The notes: a model not told the origin generated them from the sequence alone. A DNA stretch of 64,000 nt from Nocardia panacis (GCF_003598715.1 NZ_QZFU01000012.1:186001-250000); one strand, 5' to 3'. Positions 19,479 to 28,593 are shown, counted from the stretch's first letter. Translations and numbers: made by a program.

Positions 19479-20255
19479 GTGCGGACGACGACGATGAGCA
19501 GAGTGGAGCGTTGGCGGTTCAGCGCGCTCGAATTCCGGGTGCTGTGGGAGTCGACGGGGCGCGATGTGCTGCCGTATCCGCTGCGGCACCGGTCGATGGC
19601 GCACTATCGGGACGAATTCGTCGCGCAGTGGCGGGCGGCGGCGCGCACGGTCGCGCCGCAGTTGGATGATGCGCTGGTGCGCGCGATTCAAGTGCTGTTG
19701 GCCCCGGAGGCGCGCATCGAGGTGGCCGGGTTCCGAGGGGCCAATGGGGAGCGGCGGATTCGCGCGCATGCCGGAGTGCACTATCAGCACGCTGCCATTG
19801 CCGTTCAGGAACCCGAGGACAATGGTGATGTGCACCTGGCGTTGTTGCCCGCGGATCGCATCGCCTCGGCCGTCTTGGCCGCACTGCCGAAATGCGGGGC
19901 AGGCCAGGGTAAATCGCTCACCATAGCCATAGATGAGCTGGAACGACCGCTTCCGGTGGCGCGAGACCCGTGGCGGCCGACGCCCCGTCAGGAGTTCGAG
20001 CGCTTCTTCGATCGTCCCACCAGTTGTCGATGTCATGTCGCGGTCTATCCGCACGGCAGTGTCGACAATCGACATATTCAGGGTCGCAGGGATTTCCAGC
20101 TCTCGGATTTCACCGGCGACGGCCGCTACCTGAGCTACGGTTTGCGCACGGTCACGGTTCGGCCTGCCGATGCCACGCGGTTGACCGCCGCGATCGATCA
20201 GTTGATCGTCCAGACGGTGGCGGAGGTCCGTGCTGGTGGACATCCGGGATTGTGA
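19479..20255 (+). CDS. ESX secretion-associated protein EspG
   Basis: EspG-family protein of 258 residues (PF14011). Family landmarks are the N-terminal WRFSALEFRVLWESTGRDVL, PYPLRHRSMA, the central FDRPTSCRCHVAVYPHG, and YLSYGLRTVTVRPAD. EspG proteins are cytosolic chaperones that bind PPE-type ESX substrates and deliver them to the EccCB apparatus. GTG at 19479 directly follows the substrate-like gene stop; ATG at 19494 is an alternative. No ESX core gene (eccB, eccC, eccD, mycP) is in the window, so this is an orphan chaperone/substrate unit. Confidence 0.87.
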   Translation: MRTTTMSRVERWRFSALEFRVLWESTGRDVLPYPLRHRSMAHYRDEFVAQWRAAARTVAPQLDDALVRAIQVLLAPEARIEVAGFRGANGERRIRAHAGVHYQHAAIAVQEPEDNGDVHLALLPADRIASAVLAALPKCGAGQGKSLTIAIDELERPLPVARDPWRPTPRQEFERFFDRPTSCRCHVAVYPHGSVDNRHIQGRRDFQLSDFTGDGRYLSYGLRTVTVRPADATRLTAAIDQLIVQTVAEVRAGGHPGL

Positions 20256-20258
20256 AAG

Positions 20259-21365
20259 CTAGCGCAACCCAAGGTATTCGGTCAGCTCTGCGGCGGCGGC
20301 CCGCCCTGCCCGATTGGCCCCGATGGTGCTGGCGGAGGGGCCGTACCCGATGAGGTGGATGCGCGGGTCGGCGGCGACCCTGGTGGCGAGGCGGCCGGTC
20401 ATGGTGATGCCGCCGCCGGGGCCGCGCAGGCGCAGCGGTGCGAGATGGTCGAGGGAGCTGCGGAATCCGGTGGCCCACAGGATGACCTCGGCGTGCTGGC
20501 GGCTGCCGTCGGGCCAGTGCACGCCTTCGGGTTCGATGCGGTCGAACATGGGGTGGCGGATGAGCGCGCCGCGGTCGCGGGCGGCGCGTATCCGGTCGTC
20601 GAGGAGCAGCCCGGTGACGGAGACGACCGAACCCGGCGGCAGTCCGTGCCGCACCCGGTCTTCGACCATGGCCACGGCGGTTCGTCCGGCGTCCTCGGTG
20701 AATTCGCCGTCGCGGAAGCGCGGTTCGCTGCGTGTCACCCAGGTGGTGGTGGTGACCTGCGAGATCTCGTCGAGCAATTGGATCGCCGAGATGCCGCCGC
20801 CGACGACGATCACGTGTTTGCCCGCGAATTCCTCGGCGGTGCGGTAGTCGTGGGTGTGCACCTGTCGCCCGGTGAATGTTTCCGCGCCGGGATAGTGCGG
20901 GATGAAAGGCCGTTCCCAGGTTCCGGTGCAGTTGATCAGCCCTCGGGTGCGCAGGGTGCCCGTCGAATCGGTTTCCGCGCTGAGGATTTCGCCGCGTTCG
21001 GGGACGGGATATCCAGCGGGGTCACGGTCGCACACCACTCGCACCGAGACGGGTCTGCGCACGCCCAGCGCGAAGCGCTTCTCGTAGAGCTCGTAGTAGT
21101 GCGGCACGGCCGTGGCCGCCGGCACCTGGTCCGCATCGGGCGGCAGGGTTTCGGCGAAGGACATGCCGGGCAGGTCGTGCACCCGGTTGACGGTGGACAG
21201 GGTCAGCGAGGGCCAGCGGTGCTGCCACGCGCCGCCTGGTCCGGGCGAATGGTCGACCACGAGGAAGTCGCGTTCGGGGCGCAGGCCGAGGCGCAGCAGG
21301 TGGTAGCAGGCTGAGAGTCCGGCTTGACCGGCCCCGATCACCAGAATGTCGCAGTCGGTCGGCAC
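20259..21365 (-). CDS. FAD/NAD(P)-binding monooxygenase-type flavoprotein
   Basis: Flavoprotein of 368 residues with an N-terminal FAD Rossmann motif (VIGAGQAGLSACYHL), a second nucleotide-binding motif (VVGGGISAIQLLDE) and an FMO-like linker FTGRQVHTHDY. ATGFRSSLDHL near the C-terminus is also family-typical. It belongs to the short flavin monooxygenase/YUCCA-CzcO-like group; substrate unknown. It converges on espG with only 3 bases between stops and diverges from echA6. Confidence 0.85.
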   Translation of the reverse strand: MPTDCDILVIGAGQAGLSACYHLLRLGLRPERDFLVVDHSPGPGGAWQHRWPSLTLSTVNRVHDLPGMSFAETLPPDADQVPAATAVPHYYELYEKRFALGVRRPVSVRVVCDRDPAGYPVPERGEILSAETDSTGTLRTRGLINCTGTWERPFIPHYPGAETFTGRQVHTHDYRTAEEFAGKHVIVVGGGISAIQLLDEISQVTTTTWVTRSEPRFRDGEFTEDAGRTAVAMVEDRVRHGLPPGSVVSVTGLLLDDRIRAARDRGALIRHPMFDRIEPEGVHWPDGSRQHAEVILWATGFRSSLDHLAPLRLRGPGGGITMTGRLATRVAADPRIHLIGYGPSASTIGANRAGRAAAAELTEYLGLR

Positions 21366-21446
21366 GGTCGCCGATGGTATCGCCTGCGCCGATCCGTGCG
21401 CCGGGCTGTGGCAGAGTTAAGGGAACCAACCAGTTGGGGAGGAACA

Positions 21447-22172
21447 TTGCTCGGAGTCAGCCGCAGTGGCGATGTCGTCACCATCGAGTTCCAGCGGGAG
21501 GAGCGCCGCAACGCGCTCAATCTCGAGTTGGCGGCCCTGGTGCGCGAGGCGGTGTTCGAGGCGTCGCGGGAGGCGCGGGTGATCGTGCTGACCGGGCGCG
21601 GTCCGCTGTTCAGCGCGGGCGCGGATCTGTCGGGTGTGTATTCCCAGGAGTTCATTCACGGTCTGGTCGAGATGTTGCACACCATCGAGTCGGCGCCGAT
21701 TCCGGTGATCTCGGCGATCAATGGCGGTGCGCTCGGCGCGGGCGTGCAGTTGGCGTTGGCCTCGGATCTGCGGGTGCTCGATCCTGATTCATATATCGCG
21801 ATTCCCGCCGCGAAACTCGGTATCTCGGTGGACCGGTGGACGGTGCGCAGGCTGGTCTCGCTGATCGGTGGCGGTCCGGCCCGCACCATGCTGCTCGGCG
21901 CGGAGCCGATCTCGGCCGCGGATGCCTACGGTTTCGGTTTCGCCAATCGGCTCGGCAGTCTGGCCGATGCGCAGGAGTGGGCCAAGGAGATCGCCGAGTT
22001 GGCTCCGCTGTCGCTGCGGCACCTGAAATTGGTGCTCAATGACGACGGCACCCGCGATCCGGAATCGGCGCAGCAGCGCGCGGCGTTGGAAGCGGCATGG
22101 GCCAGCGAGGATGCCCAGGAGGGCAGATTGGCTCGACAACAGCGGCGCACGGCGAAATTTGTGGGGCGATGA
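21447..22172 (+). CDS. echA6: Enoyl-CoA hydratase/isomerase-family protein EchA6
   Basis: Crotonase-fold protein of 241 residues: RRNALNLELAALV, oxyanion-hole segments FSAGADLSG and NGGALGAGVQLALASDL, then KLGISVDRWTVRRL. The usual catalytic glutamates of active hydratases are not apparent, as reported for M. tuberculosis EchA6, an acyl-CoA-binding protein linked to mycolate precursor delivery. TTG at 21447 is chosen because GGGGAGGA lies just upstream and the protein then matches Rv0905; the frame is open 41 codons further up. It overlaps the next gene by 4 bases. Confidence 0.88.
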   Translation: MLGVSRSGDVVTIEFQREERRNALNLELAALVREAVFEASREARVIVLTGRGPLFSAGADLSGVYSQEFIHGLVEMLHTIESAPIPVISAINGGALGAGVQLALASDLRVLDPDSYIAIPAAKLGISVDRWTVRRLVSLIGGGPARTMLLGAEPISAADAYGFGFANRLGSLADAQEWAKEIAELAPLSLRHLKLVLNDDGTRDPESAQQRAALEAAWASEDAQEGRLARQQRRTAKFVGR

Positions 22173-23317
22173 TGATGAAGCTGCGGAAAGTGGTCGGTTG
22201 TGCGGCGGGCGCGTTCGGGCTCGCCTGGGTGGTGCGTGCGGCGTGGGGGTTGCCCTCGGCGATCGGCGCATCGATCTCGGCGATCCAGCCGTACGCGGCG
22301 AGCGCGGGCAACTATCGCGACCGGCAATTCCACAACACCGAACCGAGCACCCAGCTCGCGCCCGGTTCGGCGCCTTCGCTGTTCTACTCCCTGGTGACCA
22401 GGCGCAAGGCCGGGCGTCCGCGCGGCATCATTCCGCTGCAGCCGCCGCAGGAGCCGCAGGCGGCCGCCGATCTCGCGGTCACCTGGTACGGGCATGCCAG
22501 CGCCCTGGTGGAGGTGGACGGATATCGGGTGCTCACCGATCCGGTGTGGAGCGAGCGCGTTTCGCCCTCGGCCCTGATCGGCCCGACCCGCCTGCATCCG
22601 GTGCCCGCACCGCTGACGGCGCTGCCGCCGGTGGATGCGATACTCATCTCGCACGATCACTACGACCATCTGGATCGGGAGACGGTGCGCGAGCTGGTGC
22701 GGTTGCAGGATGCGCCGTTCCTGGTGCCGATCGGGATCGGCGCGCATCTGCGGCACTGGGGTGTGCCAGAGGATCGGATCGTCGAATTGGATTGGGGCGG
22801 TTCGGTTTCGCTGTCGAGGCTGGGTCGCGCGCGGGAGTCGGGGGATCTGATGATCACCTGCGCCGAGGCCAGGCATTTCTCGGGTCGCGGTCTGGTGCGC
22901 AACACCACGCTGTGGGCCTCCTGGTCCATCGCAGGCCCCACCAAGCGGGTGTATTTCGGCGGCGACACCGGTTACACCAAGGCGTTCGCCCAGGCGGGGG
23001 CGGCATTGGGTCCGTTCGATCTGACGCTGTTGCCGATCGGCGCGTACGACGAGCGCTGGCCGGATGTGCACATGAATCCGGAGGAGGCGGTGCACGCGCA
23101 CGCCGACCTCAATGTCGGCGACGCGGGCTACGGCGTGCTGGTGCCGATCCACTGGGCCACCTTCAATCTGGCCTTCCACGGCTGGTCCGAGCCGGTGCGG
23201 CGGATGGTGGCCGCGGCCGAGGCGGCCGGTACCTCGATTCGGGTTCCGATGCCCGGCCAGCGGGTACTCCCGGATGGTCTCCCACCACGGGTTTCGTGGT
23301 GGGAAGATGTGGGGTGA
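22169..23317 (+). CDS. Metallo-beta-lactamase-fold hydrolase (Rv0906-like)
   Basis: Hydrolase of 382 residues related to NAPE-PLD/UlaG-type metallo-beta-lactamase proteins. An N-terminal hydrophobic stretch (VVGCAAGAFGLAWVVRAAWG) suggests membrane anchoring or export. Metal motifs include WYGHASALVEVDG, SHDHYDHLD (HxHxDH), ARHFSGR, FGGDTGY and the final VPIHWATF. It is the counterpart of M. tuberculosis Rv0906, which also follows echA6. ATG at 22169 overlaps the echA6 stop. A hairpin (23280-23304) overlaps its 3' end. Confidence 0.88.
   Translation: MMMKLRKVVGCAAGAFGLAWVVRAAWGLPSAIGASISAIQPYAASAGNYRDRQFHNTEPSTQLAPGSAPSLFYSLVTRRKAGRPRGIIPLQPPQEPQAAADLAVTWYGHASALVEVDGYRVLTDPVWSERVSPSALIGPTRLHPVPAPLTALPPVDAILISHDHYDHLDRETVRELVRLQDAPFLVPIGIGAHLRHWGVPEDRIVELDWGGSVSLSRLGRARESGDLMITCAEARHFSGRGLVRNTTLWASWSIAGPTKRVYFGGDTGYTKAFAQAGAALGPFDLTLLPIGAYDERWPDVHMNPEEAVHAHADLNVGDAGYGVLVPIHWATFNLAFHGWSEPVRRMVAAAEAAGTSIRVPMPGQRVLPDGLPPRVSWWEDVG
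23280..23304 (+). terminator. Hairpin overlapping gene 3' end
   Basis: TCCCACCACG and its complement form a 10-bp stem with a 5-base loop, 13 bases before the stop codon of the Rv0906-like gene. It may contribute to termination, or may simply be coding sequence. Confidence 0.35.
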
Positions 23318-23382
23318 ACCTTTAGATTCGGCTCCCTAGGTTCGATAACGCCCCTAGGTTCGACAAACAGGAAGGATTCGGG

Positions 23383-23652
23383 ATGAGTCTGGCAGACACC
23401 CTCAAGAACCTGGTCGGCATGGGTAGAGACGCGGCGGCGAAGAATGCCGACAAGATTCACGAGGCCGTGGACAAGGCCGGCGATTTCATCGACGAGAAGA
23501 CCGGCCACAAGTACAGCGACAAGATCGAGCAGGGCAAGCAGGCGGCCAAGAACGCGGTGCCGACAGAGCAGGCCGAGAGTGCGCCCGCTCCGGAGCCCGC
23601 GCCCGAGCCCGCTCCCGAGCAGCCGCCCGCCCAGGGCGAATCGCAGCCCTGA
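23383..23652 (+). CDS. MT0933-like antitoxin-family protein
   Basis: Protein of 89 residues. The first 55 match the MT0933/Rv0909 family: NADKIHEAVDKAGDFIDEKT and QGKQAAKNAV, an amphipathic helical repeat. The rest is a Pro/Glu/Ala-rich tail (EPAPEPAPEPAPEQPP). In M. tuberculosis the relative Rv0909 is annotated as antitoxin of the Rv0910 SRPBCC protein; no such partner follows here. A paralogue lies on the other side of ligD at 26040. Confidence 0.8.
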   Translation: MSLADTLKNLVGMGRDAAAKNADKIHEAVDKAGDFIDEKTGHKYSDKIEQGKQAAKNAVPTEQAESAPAPEPAPEPAPEQPPAQGESQP

Positions 23653-23662
23653 CGCCGCAGTA

Positions 23663-23690
23663 GGCGGGGGCCTGATCCGCGGTCCCCGCC
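23663..23690 (+). terminator. Possible terminator hairpin
   Basis: GGCGGGG (23663-23669) pairs with CCCCGCC (23684-23690) across a 14-base loop, between the MT0933-like stop and ligD. A weak candidate because of the large loop. Confidence 0.35.
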
Positions 23691-23704
23691 ACTAATATCT
23701 GTCT

Positions 23705-25951
23705 ATGGTGGCGCGCCGCGAGTTCGGCGAGATCGAGGTTGAGCTGAGCAACCTCGACAAGGTGCTGTACCCGGCGACGGGCACGACGAAAGGCGAGGTC
23801 ATCGCCTACTATTCGGCCATCGCCCCCGCCATGCTGCCGCATATCGCCGATCGCCCGGTCACCCGCAAGCGCTGGCCCAATGGCGTGGACTCGCCCGCTT
23901 TCTTCGAGAAGAATCTGCCCGAGCACGCGCCGTCCTGGATTCCGCGCCGCGCTGTCGAGCATTCCGCGCGGCGTCGGGTGGTGTATCCGCTGATCGATTC
24001 GGTGGCGGGTCTGGCCTGGATCGGTCAGCAGGCGGCGCTGGAAGTGCATGTGCCGCAGTGGCGTTTCGACGGACCGGAGGTGGGGCCGGCCACCCGGCTG
24101 GTTTTCGATCTGGATCCCGGCCCCGGCGCGGGTCTGGCCGAATGCGCGCTGGTGGCACTCGGCGTGCGCGAGATGATCGAGGGTATCGGTCTGCGCGCCT
24201 ACCCGGTGACCAGCGGCAGCAAGGGAATTCACCTCTACGTGCCGCTGGACCGGGTGTTGAGTTCGGGCGGGGCGTCGACGGTGGCCAAGCAGGTGGCCGC
24301 GAATCTCGAACGGCTGCACCCGGATCTGGTGACGGCGACCATGGCGAAGTCGGCGCGCGCGGGCAAGGTGTTCCTGGATTGGAGTCAGAACAATCCGGCC
24401 AAGACCACCATCGCCCCGTATTCGATGCGCGGGCGGGAACATCCGAACGCGGCGGCCCCGCGCACCTGGGCGGAAATCGAGAATCGGAAGAAGTTGCGGC
24501 ACTTGTCCTTCGACGAGGTGCTGGCCCGATTCCTGGACGGGGGCGATCTGCTGGCCGATTTGGACGCGCCGCCGCCGCCCGACACGCTCGCGACGTACCG
24601 TTCGATGCGTGACCCGGCCCGGACCCCCGAGCCGGTGCCTGCCGCGCCGCCGCGTCCCGGTCCGGGCGATCGGTTCGTCGTGCAGGAGCATCACGCTCGC
24701 CGCCTGCACTGGGATGTGCGGCTCGAGCGGGATGGGGTGCTGGTTTCCTGGGCGGTGCCGAAGGGACCGCCTACCTCGCCCGCGCAGAACCGGCTCGCGG
24801 TGCACACCGAGGATCATCCGCTGGAGTATCTGGAGTTTCACGGCGCGATTCCCAAGGGGGAGTACGGGGCCGGTGCGATGACCATCTGGGATGCGGGCAC
24901 CTATGAGACCGAGAAGTGGCGCGAGGACGAGGTGATCGTGCGCTTGCATGGTCGTCGGCTCGACGGTCGCTACGCGTTCATTCGCACCGACGGCAAGCAG
25001 TGGTTGATGCATCTCATGCGCGATCAGACGAATGGTGCCGCTGCGCAGGTGGATTCGCTGCGGCAAAAGGTGCCTTTTCCGCGTGGCCTCGCGCCGATGC
25101 TGGCGGTCGGGGGCGAGGTCGCCGAATTGGGCGATGCGGAGTGGAGCTTCGAGACGAAGTGGGACGGCTTCCGGCTCATGGCCGAAATCGATTCGGGTGT
25201 GCTGACTTTGCGCAGCAGGGCGGGCAATGTGGTGACCGAGCGCTATCCGGGAATGGGTGCGCTCGCCGCGGAGTTGGCGGGTCACAGCGTGGTCCTCGAT
25301 GGCGAGGCGGTGGTGTTCGACGATCACGGTGTCGCCAATCTCGGTCTGCTGCGGGCGGATGCGGCGCGGGCGGTGCTCGTCGCCTTCGACGTGCTCTACC
25401 TGGATGGGACTTCGCTGGTGCGCAAGCGGTATTCGGATCGGCGGCGGGTGCTCGAGGCGCTGGCCGCCAACGCGCCGTCGCTGCGGGTGCCCGCGCGGTT
25501 GGACGGGCCGGGGGCGACGGCGCTGCGCTACAGCCGCGAGCAGGGGATGGAGGGTGTGATCGCCAAGCGGCGCGATTCGGTGTATCTGCCGGGCAAACGC
25601 GGACATTCATGGGTCAAGCAGCGCAATTGGCGCATCCAGCGGGTTGTGGTGGGCGGGTGGCGACGCAGCGCGGCACGCGAGTTCAAATCGCTGCTGGTCG
25701 GCATACCGCACGAGGGCAGGCTGTTCTACGTGGGTCGGGTCGGGACCGGATTCGACGAATCCGAGATGCGCGAGCTCACCGCGCGGCTGCGCAGGCTCGA
25801 GCGCAAGACCAGTCCGTTCGACAACGAACTGACCAAGGACGAGCGGGAATCGGCGGTATGGGTGACCCCGCGCGTCGAAGGTTCGGTGCGCTTCATGAAC
25901 TGGACCGAGACCGGCAGGCTCTGGCATCCGGCCTGGCTGGGCACCCGATAG
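23705..25951 (+). CDS. ligD: Multifunctional ATP-dependent DNA ligase LigD
   Basis: NHEJ ligase of 748 residues with the mycobacterial order of domains. Polymerase/primase domain (1-290) with FDLDPGPGAG and TSGSKGIHLYVPLD. Phosphoesterase domain (about 320-440) with VVQEHHARRLHWDVRLE and KGEYGAG. ATP-dependent ligase domain (about 465-745) with the nucleophilic lysine in TKWDGFRLM, VLDGEAVVF and GVIAKRRDS. Length matches M. tuberculosis LigD (Rv0938). Ku, its obligate partner, is not in the window. It is flanked by two MT0933-like genes on the same strand. Confidence 0.95.
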   Translation: MVARREFGEIEVELSNLDKVLYPATGTTKGEVIAYYSAIAPAMLPHIADRPVTRKRWPNGVDSPAFFEKNLPEHAPSWIPRRAVEHSARRRVVYPLIDSVAGLAWIGQQAALEVHVPQWRFDGPEVGPATRLVFDLDPGPGAGLAECALVALGVREMIEGIGLRAYPVTSGSKGIHLYVPLDRVLSSGGASTVAKQVAANLERLHPDLVTATMAKSARAGKVFLDWSQNNPAKTTIAPYSMRGREHPNAAAPRTWAEIENRKKLRHLSFDEVLARFLDGGDLLADLDAPPPPDTLATYRSMRDPARTPEPVPAAPPRPGPGDRFVVQEHHARRLHWDVRLERDGVLVSWAVPKGPPTSPAQNRLAVHTEDHPLEYLEFHGAIPKGEYGAGAMTIWDAGTYETEKWREDEVIVRLHGRRLDGRYAFIRTDGKQWLMHLMRDQTNGAAAQVDSLRQKVPFPRGLAPMLAVGGEVAELGDAEWSFETKWDGFRLMAEIDSGVLTLRSRAGNVVTERYPGMGALAAELAGHSVVLDGEAVVFDDHGVANLGLLRADAARAVLVAFDVLYLDGTSLVRKRYSDRRRVLEALAANAPSLRVPARLDGPGATALRYSREQGMEGVIAKRRDSVYLPGKRGHSWVKQRNWRIQRVVVGGWRRSAAREFKSLLVGIPHEGRLFYVGRVGTGFDESEMRELTARLRRLERKTSPFDNELTKDERESAVWVTPRVEGSVRFMNWTETGRLWHPAWLGTR

Positions 25952-26039
25952 GTGTGCCGCGATCCACCGTGGCGTTGCCCTACGGCGTAGCGCGCTCTCG
26001 CTAGGGTGGGATGTTCGGATCGAATTCGAGGAGTGCGCA

Positions 26040-26216
26040 GTGGATTTCAAGAGTCTGGCGAACAAGGCGATGGATCTCGCCCAGCAGAATGCCGACAAGC
26101 TCGACACGGTGATCGAGAAGGCGGGCGAACTCGTCGACAAGCAGACCGAGGGCAAGTTCGCCGCCCAGATCAATACGGTGGAGGAGGCGGCCAAGAAGGC
26201 ACTGCGCAGCGAGTAG
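26040..26216 (+). CDS. Second MT0933-like small protein
   Basis: A 58-residue protein starting at GTG 26040 with AGGAG at 26029-26033. It reads VDFKSLANKA, then MDLAQQNADK, LDTVIEKAGE, LVDKQTEGKF, and ends AAKKALRSE. The NADK-x-D-x-x-I-x-KAG-x-x-VD pattern matches the MT0933/Rv0909 family and the gene at 23383, without the Pro-rich tail. It lies 88 bases after ligD; again no toxin-like neighbour follows. Confidence 0.8.
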   Translation: MDFKSLANKAMDLAQQNADKLDTVIEKAGELVDKQTEGKFAAQINTVEEAAKKALRSE

Positions 26217-26372
26217 GTCCTCGCTGGTCGCGTCGGCGATTCGGTTGTGCACGGGGCACTTTCGGCCGATCCGGTATCGCGATGCGGTTGCCGGAACGAC
26301 CTCGGGCTCCCCGCCCGGAGGCATACGATCCCGCCGTACGTTTGATGGGCTCGTCGGGGACTGGAGGACGTG

Positions 26373-27599
26373 ATGGCTCGGGTCTTGTCCGGGTTGGTGG
26401 TCGTGCTGGCCGTGCTGATGACGCAATTGGCGGCGGTGGCGATACCTCGGGCAGGGGCGCTACCCACTCCGGATCAGGACCCGTTCTATACCGCGCCCGG
26501 CGATCTGGCCGCCTACTCGAACGGGTCGATCATCGACTATCGGCCGATTCGGCCGCTGGGTCTGCCGTTGCCCGTGGACGGGTGGCAGGTGAAGTTCCGC
26601 ACCACCGATGCCGCCGATCGGCCCGCACCGGGTGTCGCGACCGTGCTGGTGCCCAAACAGGCGTGGACGGGTCAGGGGTCCAGACCCCTGGTGTCGTTTC
26701 AGATCGCCGAGGACAGCTTGGGCAGCCGGTGCGCGCCCTCGTACGCGCTGGCGGGCGGCTGGGGCTTCGGCGGGGTCAACACCTTTATCGATGTTCCGTT
26801 CATCGCCGCGTTGTTGCGGCGCGGCTGGGGAGTGGTGACGGCGGACTACGAGGGTCCGGACAGTCGTTTCCTGGATGGCCCGAATTCCGGACACGGCGTT
26901 CTCGACGGTGTGCGGGCGGCGCTCGCGCTGGCGCCCGGTGGTGTCGGTGCGGCGAGTCCGCTTGGGGCGTGGGGTTATTCGGGTGGGGCGTTCGCGACGC
27001 TGTGGGCGGCGCAACTGCGCGGGCAGTACGCGCCGGAGCTGCGTTTCGCGGGTGTCGCGGCGGGTGGGGTGCCTGCCGACTGGCCCGCGACGGCGCGCAG
27101 CGTGGACGGGACGCCGCAGGCCGGGTTGGCCGTGGTGACGCTGATCGCCACGGCACGCAACGATCCGGGCAATGGGGTGCTCGAACTGCTCAATGAGCGC
27201 GGGCGGGCGGTCCTCGCGCGCGAATCCGCCTCCTGCGCGGGGGATTTGGTGCTCGGTCACGTCAATGAGCACGCCGATGATCTGGCGTTGGCACCGGGCC
27301 TGTTCTCCCATCCGGTTTTTCGGGCCGCCACCGCGAGTCAGGAACTGGGTGCGGTGGCGCCTGACATGCCGATGTACCTGTACCACAGCAGAACCGATGA
27401 TGTGATCCCCGTCGCGGGCTACACCGAATTGGTGCGGCGCTATTGCGCGCAGGGTGCGTCCGCCGCCTACAGGTATTCGGATCTGCCGGGCCACAACCCG
27501 ACCGCGGTCGGCGAGGCGTTCGGGGCGGTGGCCTATTTGGCCGACCGATTGGCGGGGGAACCGGTCGGCCCCGGTTGTCAGGGCGAGCCATTGGGATAG
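26373..27599 (+). CDS. Secreted LIP-family lipase
   Basis: Exported alpha/beta hydrolase of 408 residues. An N-terminal signal sequence (VLSGLVVVLAVLMTQLAAVA) is followed by the secretory-lipase fold: DPFYTAPGDLAAYSNGSIID, VPKQAWTG, nucleophile elbow WGYSGGAFATLW, acid SRTDDVIPVAGYTELV and histidine in LPGHNPTA. Such proteins hydrolyse acylglycerols or other esters outside the cell and are numerous in Nocardia and mycobacteria. ATG at 26373 has GGAGG 5 bases upstream; GTG at 26370 would be too close. Confidence 0.9.
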   Translation: MARVLSGLVVVLAVLMTQLAAVAIPRAGALPTPDQDPFYTAPGDLAAYSNGSIIDYRPIRPLGLPLPVDGWQVKFRTTDAADRPAPGVATVLVPKQAWTGQGSRPLVSFQIAEDSLGSRCAPSYALAGGWGFGGVNTFIDVPFIAALLRRGWGVVTADYEGPDSRFLDGPNSGHGVLDGVRAALALAPGGVGAASPLGAWGYSGGAFATLWAAQLRGQYAPELRFAGVAAGGVPADWPATARSVDGTPQAGLAVVTLIATARNDPGNGVLELLNERGRAVLARESASCAGDLVLGHVNEHADDLALAPGLFSHPVFRAATASQELGAVAPDMPMYLYHSRTDDVIPVAGYTELVRRYCAQGASAAYRYSDLPGHNPTAVGEAFGAVAYLADRLAGEPVGPGCQGEPLG

Positions 27600-27609
27600 G
27601 AAATGCGAA

Positions 27610-27634
27610 GGCGCGCGCCGGGTTCGTGCGCGCC
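27610..27634. terminator. Hairpin between convergent genes
   Basis: GGCGCGC (27610-27616) and GCGCGCC (27628-27634) form a 7-bp stem 10 bases after the lipase stop; a second dyad GATCGG/CCGATC lies near 27678-27700. Both fall between convergent genes. Confidence 0.45.
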
Positions 27635-27714
27635 ACGTCATTTGCCGCCCGTTCGGCGGTGGCCGGGAGGGCGGTTCGGTTCGATCGGCGGGCCGGTCCG
27701 ATCGGATCCCGGAA

Positions 27715-28368
27715 TCAGCGCACGGCGTGGTCGGCCGGGTCGTTCCAGCGGGTGGAGCCGGGTTCGGCGGCCAGCGTGGCGATCAGGTCGATGCCCGCGA
27801 TGACCAGGGTGGGTCCGCCGACGACGATGGTGCCGATGACACCGCCCACCGCCGCGCCCGCGATGACGCTGGCGATCACGCCGGGTCCGGCGACGATGCC
27901 GGAGAGGCCGACGATCGCGCCGAGGGCGGTGCCGAGGAAGGCCCCGACAGCGGTGGCGATGCCGAACTGTGAACTGAAGGCGTTCATGGCCCGCTGGTTC
28001 TCCAGTGTGGAGGCGACCGGCTGGACCGTGACCGGATGGGCCTGCGCGGCAGCCTTCACGGCGGTGAGTTCCAGGGTGCGGCCCTCGTCGCGGACCGCGT
28101 GCGGCAGTGGGTATTCCATGCCGTCCTGCCGGAAGGACAGTGGCAGGCTGACCACGGTGGTCCCGGCCTCGTCCTTGATATCGACCGTGCCGCCGGTGAG
28201 TTCGAAGCGTCCGTGATCCAGCGTGGTGACCACTTTGTCGCCGACCAGTTGCGCCTGGTACCCGATCGGCGCGGGAGCCGAGGGGTCGGCGTGCGCCGCG
28301 GCCGCTCCGAGCGTCGCCGCGGCGAGCACAGCGGGGACGGCGGTCGCAATGATCTTGCGGAGTTTCAT
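27715..28368 (-). CDS. Secreted protein of unknown function
   Basis: Protein of 217 residues with a Sec signal (LRKIIATAVPAVLAAATLGA, cleavage after AAAHA). The first half of the mature protein is beta-rich (YQAQLVGDKVVTTLDHGRFE). The second half is a Gly/Ala/Ile-rich hydrophobic stretch (about 140-205) that could insert into membranes. ATG at 28368 is preceded by GGAAG; the upstream frame is discarded. I recognise the general architecture as common in Nocardia but know no function. Confidence 0.7.
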   Translation of the reverse strand: MKLRKIIATAVPAVLAAATLGAAAAHADPSAPAPIGYQAQLVGDKVVTTLDHGRFELTGGTVDIKDEAGTTVVSLPLSFRQDGMEYPLPHAVRDEGRTLELTAVKAAAQAHPVTVQPVASTLENQRAMNAFSSQFGIATAVGAFLGTALGAIVGLSGIVAGPGVIASVIAGAAVGGVIGTIVVGGPTLVIAGIDLIATLAAEPGSTRWNDPADHAVR

Positions 28369-28593
28369 TGGGACTTCCAATCTTTCCTTCATCAGAGCTG
28401 TGGCCGCCAATGCCGCGCGCACTGAATTCCCTTCCCCCGGTGCATCTGCGAAGCGATGGAGCGGCCCAGCAAATGCTTGCCTGCTGGTGTACGACTGTAC
28501 TCCGTAAAGGGGACTGGATCTCGGAATTTCCCGGCAGGTGTCGTTTCGTCCCGATCGCCGCGAAAAGCGTTATAGCACTTGGATATATTCAAA

